Source of the DNA: Curvularia sp. ZM96
Taxonomy: Eukaryota; Ascomycota; Dothideomycetes; Pleosporales; Pleosporaceae
Direction of reading: 5' to 3'
Length of the DNA stretch: 64,000 nt
Assembly (NCBI GenBank): GCA_022457065.1
Contig: JAJGBQ010000006.1
Location: 2,170,001-2,234,000, forward strand
The position numbers were made by a program, and so were the translations under genes. A model generated the notes under the pieces. That model saw nothing but the letters and a program-made list of their open reading frames with translations. It was not told the origin of the DNA and searched no databases. This document shows positions 57,989 through 64,000 of the stretch, in pieces (the stretch's first letter is position 1; every line of letters starts with the position of its first letter).

Positions 57989-58639
57989 CCGAACGGACAA
58001 GGGAAGAATCAAGGTCGGAACTTTATGCGGGGATGAATGCATCCCTCTAATGCACGCTTGACCAAGGTACATTTGAAGGCTTCGTAACATCCCTGGTTGA
58101 CTTTGAGAACCAATGAGTCGAGTCATGAAGCAAAATAATCGCTCAGCATTTGAGAGGACTATAGTTGTACAGTATGTCTGATTAATCAATTGGATAGATA
58201 TCATCTGCACTCTCTTGATGTTCTTCTTGCCACAGAGAGAAGTTTGCGATAAAGTCAGTAGTCGTGCTGAGAATACCCACTGCTTCCGAGCGCGAAAGCA
58301 TACATACACAACTGTCCTTAGTAGTTAGAGTGTCGGTAGTATGTCTCCGAGACTTCGAAACCTGATGTGGGGACAAACTGGGTATTGAGTTGGAGAAGCC
58401 AAAGCCAATCCCCGCATCCGAGTCCCCCGCACGGCAAGTATGCACGCCATTATCCCCGCCCCTTGTACAACTGCCGTGCAATAGCGCTACCCCACATTTT
58501 AAGGCTTGTATATGCTCAGTCGATTCGGCATCTTGTTCTTTCTCCTGTTGATTAAATTGTTACTGTTGTTACTTCTCACGGTTCTTCCTCTATTTGTCAA
58601 TTTCACTGCTCTTTTGATCACACTCGACGCTAAGCAATC
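57989..58639. other. Spacer between dehydrogenase and transporter
   Basis: About 650 bases holding the dehydrogenase 3' end and the MFS promoter. Overlapping short frames on the minus strand show no domain. A T-rich, CT-rich run lies just before the MFS start (58530-58610). Confidence 0.5.
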
Positions 58640-60642
58640 ATGCCCTTGGGTATTTTGGAAGATTACAAGCTTGAAAACGTCCCGGGAACAGCTCCACTTC
58701 GTGAGTTGGAGCGGACAAATCTTGGAGTTGCAGGTGATGTCGACTCTGGACGGCTCAAGCATGACGTTACAGGCCAGATCGTACTGGTACCGCAGCCATC
58801 TGATTCGCCCAATGACCCGTACAATTGGCCACGATGGCAAAAAGAGATGGTTGGTGACAGCTGTTTGTATAGGACACAGAGGGAAGGCTGATATCGAGTA
58901 GTTCACAGCTGTGATCGCGTATGGATGTGGCTGCGTAGGAGGTAAGCTGTTCATGAATCAATTCAAATAAACGGAGTTAACCAAGACCATAATAGCGGTT
59001 GGGCCACTTTTGACATCCGCATTTGTGCCTTTGGCTGGGGAGTTTAATGTACCCTTGCAGAGATTCACGCTGGGTAATATAGGTACACACGATGAATTCT
59101 TTTCAGTCCGACTAAGATCTTCCTAGGTGTCAATGGCTTTTGCATCATGGCTATTGCTGTTGGCAGTCTGATCTGCAACACTTTAGCAGTAAAAGTAGGG
59201 AAACGGCCAATCTACCTTGTCACTACAATTGGCTTAGCAGTATCATGTTTCTGGGCCGCAGAGTCAAGGAGCTTTGCTTCGCTGAGTGTTGCAAGAGCCC
59301 TACAGGGCTTCTGCATGGGTAAGTTGAAACGTTATCATTTATTCTCAACAAGAATCTAACTATAAAAGCTCCTTTTGAAGCGCTGATCCCAGCGTCAATT
59401 GCAGATATATGGCACGTACATGAGCGTGGGTTTCGAATGGCAATTTTCAATCTCGGAGTGCTTGGTGGAATTGTAAGCTACCCGTAAGTATGCTACAATA
59501 CGAAGTACTAACATTGCGCGCAGAATCTGGCGAGCCCAATAGGTAGGAAACTATACAAGAACAGACGAAGATGATATTAACATAAACAGCCGGAGCAATT
59601 ATCCAATACGGCTCCTACCGTATCGCTATGCATGCTATGGGCGGCGCATTTGTTCTCATGCTCCTGTTGGTCGTCTTCTTCATGCCAGAATCATCGTTCC
59701 ATCGACACAACACCATGAATATCGACACAGGCGCTCGAACCGTGAACACGCTAGAGAAAAATGCGGACCAATCCGTGGAACGCATCGAAGATGGCCAACT
59801 ATCGAGGATTCCATCATTGGATGCGCGCCATTCTTTCGTCAAAACACTAATGCCCTGGTCAGGCTACTGGGATAACGTATCTTTTTGGAGAACATTTATC
59901 CGTCCGTTTGTCATGATTGCGAGCCCTGTTGTCATGTGGGCAACATTGTTGTTCACGATATGCATATCCTGGCTGGTGCTGATATCCATAACGTTGTCGC
60001 AGATTTTCTCAGCTCCACCGTACAACTTCTCGGTCAGCCAAGTAGGCGCAACAAACGTCTCCTCATTCATTGCATCTTTGTTAGCTACTCTGATAGCGGG
60101 GCCAGTCATTGATGGTGTGGCGAAGTTAATATCCAAGTATAACAACGGTATATTTGGTGAGTACTTGCTACTCATGGTTTGTTGTTGCGGTGATCGCTAA
60201 CCACCATATAGAACCGGAATTTCGTCTTCCCGTTATGGTCTCATACCTCATATTCACTGCATCGGGTTTCTTTGCATGGGGGCGGTCCCTTTCGAATGCC
60301 GACCCATGGCCTATCCCTGTTATTGTCTGCTTGGGTATCATAAATCTTGGTGTCCAGCTTGGTACTACCGCTGTAGTGACTTATGTGACGGACTGTCATC
60401 GTGAGCAGTCTGCGGAAGCTTTTGCTATCATGAACTTCATCAAGAATCTCTTCGCATTTGGGCTTACCTTTTACGCGAACGACTGGATTGCGGCGCAAGG
60501 TGTCAAGCACGCATTTTATGTTATTGGAGGTACAACGATCGCTGTTACGTTAGCGACGGTACCTATGTATATTTACGGGAAGCGAGCGCGAAGTTGGGTA
60601 AAGAGATATGGAGTGATTGACAGTATACTCAAAGCTGCATAG
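58640..60642 (+). CDS. MFS transporter
   Basis: Twelve-helix major facilitator superfamily transporter of 546 residues in eight exons: 58640-58849, 58902-58941, 58996-59073, 59127-59318, 59369-59472, 59524-59542, 59590-60156 and 60212-60642. The sum is a whole number of codons. Family-like features: the NDPYNWPRWQKEM entry to helix 1, VGKRPIYLV after helix 2, SVARALQGF, ALIPASIADIWHVHERGFRMAIFN, a charged central loop with ARTVNTLEKNADQS, and helices 7-12 downstream with VVTYVTDCHREQSAEAFAIMNF. This pattern is seen in fungal DHA1-type and related exporters and in some organic-acid carriers, so substrate and direction are open. The 19-base exon 6 is unusually small but needed for frame. The gene follows the tartrate/malate dehydrogenase on the same strand. 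Confidence 0.85.
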
Positions 60643-61721
60643 AGTTAGCTAACGGATACCTGGTAGATCCGTGTTGTTCTCAATTCTTCCGTATGTATGC
60701 ATCATCACCACTCAATAAGAGGAAAAGAAGAAGTAGTATAACCCTATGTCATAATGATAAATTGTTTCTTGGTTTTGTAGCACATTACAGTGGTGGTCAT
60801 GGCATGGAGTAGAACACAATGGAAAGTCAGCCTATGAGTAATCCCATTGTACACTAGCAAGCAAAGATCTTGTCTTTCTCTTATCCTTTTTGTATCGACT
60901 ATTCGGGGTTAGATAAACTTGACGCAGCAGTAGTAGTTGTTGACATAGCCACAGGGTGAAAGTCATGACCTGGCGGCTAGAAGGAAGAACCAAAAAGCCC
61001 AGCATAAAGGCAGCATAATGAACCGGGAAGAACGGCACGGATGAGAAGACAGAAGAAAATTGACAGAGAAGCTAGCGGAAAGGACGGCACGGGGAGGCAG
61101 CCACTGCTTGGCAGCGGAGACTTGGCAGAACCTTAGTAGTGTTTCACGTCCGACCAATGGTGGACGATATTATCAAGGCATGCATGAATCAAGGAAGGAA
61201 GAAAAGCAAGTAAAACGTGATGAGAGATAGAATTTTTGACAAAGTGAATATTCTCCACAAAACGGGTCTCGGATTTGGCTTCGGAGCTGAAAAAGCGATC
61301 GTAGGAAAACAATCTAGCTTTTCGTATTCGTCGCTTTCCCATAGACTTAGGCGCATGTATAGATGATAACGGCGACAATGAAAGTCAACAATATATTCCA
61401 GGGGGGTCTGTAACAATCGTCGTTCAGAAGTGACTGAATTGTTGCTCTGATCTACTTCTAAGAAGTAGATGAGGATTAGAAACGAGTGGCATCGTGCATA
61501 ATTACCGACAATATATCCGAAGCTAATGTATGGCCAGTTGCACGAGATGAAGGTTTTCGAATGAAGGACATGAAGTTGACGCTGCCTTACCAGCACCCTG
61601 CTCATAACATGAGATAAAGCTCATGGGCCATTTTGAAAAAGGGCATATGCTCGAATATCAAATTCGAACCAGCCAAGCCCTTCTCTTCGCTCCTATCTAC
61701 TCCCAATCATCTGTAGCTACC
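60643..61721. other. Convergent 3' intergenic region
   Basis: About 1.08 kb between the MFS and antiporter 3' ends. Short frames only, no domain. It probably holds two 3' UTRs. Confidence 0.5.
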
Positions 61722-63679
61722 TTACCGGGCCATGTAGGCCTTCTCGTGGGCATAGTCTTCTGCAAATCGGATATTTTCCAGCTTTTTTGCATAGTCCACG
61801 TCGTCTGGTTGCGAATTGACCCTGTATGTCACATCGCTGTTCCTAGACTCGCTGTTCCACCTGTATAGCTGCGGAGCAGGGCCTGTTGAGACTGGTCTGG
61901 AAAAGCGATTGTGCACGAAAACAGAGTTCCGCTTCGTATCCATGCGGGCGTTGTTGGGTAGAGCTTCGTATACAGAAAGTTGGCGAACCTCTGCTGGCTC
62001 AGACTCTTGGATGGCTGGAATCTTCTTGTAGCGGTAAAAGGCATCGAGAGCTGGGATAGAGAGACCATGGACTACGATGGAAAAGATGACAAGAAAGTAA
62101 ACCACAGGAATCATGGCTGCAACAAGGTTTTCTTCCTCATCCGTTTGGGCCTCTCCAGGTTTTGGGAATAGGTGACGTGTATGCTCAACGTAGAAAACCG
62201 CACCGATTCCTGCGGGAGTCAGTAATTGATATTCTGATGGCTTCAGCTGTACTTACCGATAGGCCCGAAGTATCCCATGAACAGCGCCTCTTTCCAGTCC
62301 TTGACGACGTCAGGCATGATCTTGTACACCATGAAGATTGCTGGAATGCGTCGAAAAGCAAGGATTAGAAAGCCAAGAATCATGAGCCTTCCAATCGTAA
62401 TGCCAGTCACTTCCGGAAGCTGAAGTTCTCTCCAAGGAATGATGGTACCAATATACATGAAACCACCAAAATTGAGAATGACGTCGAAGCAGCTGTTGAC
62501 CTCGTCATGGCGTTTCTCCGTCTCTTCGAGATAAACTCCATTCCAGTTCATGACATTGCCAGCAACGAAGCAGGCAAGGAGGTCGTCCGTACCGAGCGCA
62601 CCGCATATGCCGAGACTGAAGAGGCCAATCGCCATTGGCCACAGTAGAAGACTTTCGGAGTCTATCCACTTCTTACGGAGACCGAATTTGATGGCGAGCA
62701 TGCTCGCGGCTCCAATTACCACACCGATGGCCACAGACATGAGGATGATGTACAACCATCCCTCTACAATCCACTGCTCGATGGCCATAGGAACACCCCC
62801 ACCGAGACGGCCAACTCCCTCTTCACTGCGTTTAGCAATTATGTCGACTGCTCGATGTGCGATCCCCGCAGCACTCTCGGAGAGGCCATCCTTGAACTTG
62901 ACGCCCTCAAGATCGGCATGGCGGATCAGGTAGGTCGCTAATAGGAGAAATGGAAAACCAAATCCGTCGTTAGCGCCTGCTTCTGACGAAATAATCTCTC
63001 GTAGTGCGCGAGGAACGAATTTGTCGGCGAAAGGACCTTTTGCTACGGCCTGCGATAGGATAGGATCTGTGCAAGTAACGCAGGACCCGATAACAAGTGC
63101 AGCCAGAAATGAAATCTTGGGGATCGTAATCAAGACACACAAACTGGTGCAAATCCACATGATGGTCATGACTGGAAGGAGGCATATGGCCATCTCCTTC
63201 CATCGAGTTTGTGCATATTTGGCGGGAAGCTGGAAGCCGGCGATGACAAGTTGGACGCCAATCACTACGCGGCACATACCCTATATAGATGTCAGCCATG
63301 ATCGTAGTAAGGCTTTGTTGTTTTTGAATCTACCAGCGTGATAGCCTCTTGCTGCCCTTGGACAGCAGATCCCCATTTCTCTGCATCGAGAAATCTAGCG
63401 GCTATTGGACCCAGGACGACACCAATAATCACAGCAGGTACTAAATCTTGTAAGCAAAACATTGACCTCATAGAAGAAAGGTGTAGTCATAGTTCAGGAC
63501 TAACATGCTTCGCCTAGGTACCAGACCTGCTTAATCTTGACAGAAAGGAAGCCGTAACAAACGATGAAGGCACCTGTGTTTGGGTCGTGTTAATCGAATT
63601 CCTATTAGCAGGACTGCACAGGTGACGTACCCAAGATGGCGATAACGACGTTGAGCTCACTAACGTCGAGTTTTGGCAT
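61722..63679 (-). CDS. Plasma-membrane Na+(K+)/H+ antiporter, Nha1 type
   Basis: Cation/proton antiporter that expels Na+ or K+ in exchange for H+, of the fungal Nha1/Sod2 family. Five exons, 63679-63631, 63573-63505, 63446-63334, 63280-62257 and 62209-61722, give 580 residues in frame. Start: MPKLDVSELNVVIAILG is a typical Nha1 N-terminus, and the frame upstream has no ATG. Seen: LGPIAARFLD, VVIGVQLVIAGFQLP, SCVTCTDPILSQAV and ISSEAGANDGFGFPFL, the last two holding the conserved Asp residues of the ion-binding site; also GTDDLLACFVAGN and FIVVHGLSIP-like GLSIP in the last exon. The cytoplasmic tail is only about 110 residues, much shorter than in budding yeast Nha1 and closer to Sod2 forms. 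About eleven to twelve hydrophobic segments are present. Confidence 0.92.
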
Positions 63680-64000
63680 GATGGTAAGCTCTGCGAACCT
63701 GGGAATATGCAATAAAATGACCTTTGTCAAGATCGGGTATGTGGCCAGGAAAGAATGATCGGGCGAAAGAGCGAGAAGTGGGCTCGACCAGCGAAAAAGA
63801 AAGGAGGTAAATATCAGACCAGCCGTATTCACAAGGACGATTAATACTAGTAGAAGCAAATTGAAGATAGAATAAGGAAAGGATGGGCTGGCGGGGGAAG
63901 TCGGAGGGATGACGAAGACAAGACCAGTTAAAACGATAGCCTCAACTCCATAGGACACCTGGGTGCTACCTGCTACTAATCATATCTTTGGCTTCGTCAC
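63680..64000. promoter_or_regulatory. Upstream region of the Na+/H+ antiporter
   Basis: The antiporter promoter or leader up to the window edge. The antiporter frame stays open upstream for about 93 codons but has no ATG, only a GTG, so it is treated as non-coding. The open, hydrophobic look comes from T-rich leader sequence on the minus strand. Confidence 0.5.

Noticed and set aside
63680..63958. Hydrophobic in-frame extension upstream of the antiporter
   Set aside because: It has no ATG, only a GTG, and the first ATG gives a standard Nha1 N-terminus.

Overview
The window is chromosomal DNA of a filamentous ascomycete (Pezizomycotina; Dothideomycetes/Pleosporales is my best guess and is not proven). 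The reasons are many short GT-AG introns of about 50-60 bases with CTAAC/CTGAC-like branch sites, a fused NUP98-NUP96 gene, a TmpB-type adenylate-forming membrane flavoprotein, a Zn2Cys6 regulator, and fungal-type Atg13, Rad4 and Nha1. I rebuilt 19 protein genes, joining exons by eye wherever a frame closes at a splice site. I saw no rRNA, tRNA, CRISPR array or intact transposon.

Layout. 1-13 kb: gene-poor left end, then a TmpB-like gene, a secreted M14 carboxypeptidase, an unknown four-exon membrane protein and a secreted FMN hydroxy-acid oxidase. 13-20 kb: a nitrilase, an unknown 631-residue protein and a 2.4 kb AT-richer empty stretch. 20-50 kb: a conserved housekeeping block holding complex I 51 kDa subunit, centrin/Cdc31, Nup98-96, an ankyrin-RCC1-BTB protein (IBtk/Btb3 type), Atg13, Coq5, branched-chain keto-acid dehydrogenase E1 alpha and Rad4/XPC. 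50-61 kb: four same-strand genes, namely a P1B copper ATPase with an apparent one-base frameshift, a Zn2Cys6 regulator, a tartrate/D-malate dehydrogenase and an MFS transporter. 61.7-63.7 kb: a Na+/H+ antiporter on the minus strand.

How the genes may work together. The regulator, dehydrogenase and transporter (53.6-60.6 kb) have the makeup of a small hydroxy-dicarboxylate uptake and catabolism cluster. Two divergent pairs have related cell biology: COQ5 with BCKDH E1 alpha (both mitochondrial, 289 bp apart), and CDC31 with NUP98-96 (both linked to nuclear pores, 1.3 kb apart). The points most worth a second look are the intron that carries a stop codon between the Nup98 and Nup96 halves, the glutamine-rich insert that replaces EF-hand 2 of centrin, the Asp-to-Asn change in the A7 motif of the TmpB-like enzyme, the frameshifted copper ATPase, and the putative dicarboxylate cluster. 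I found no clearly new multi-gene system.
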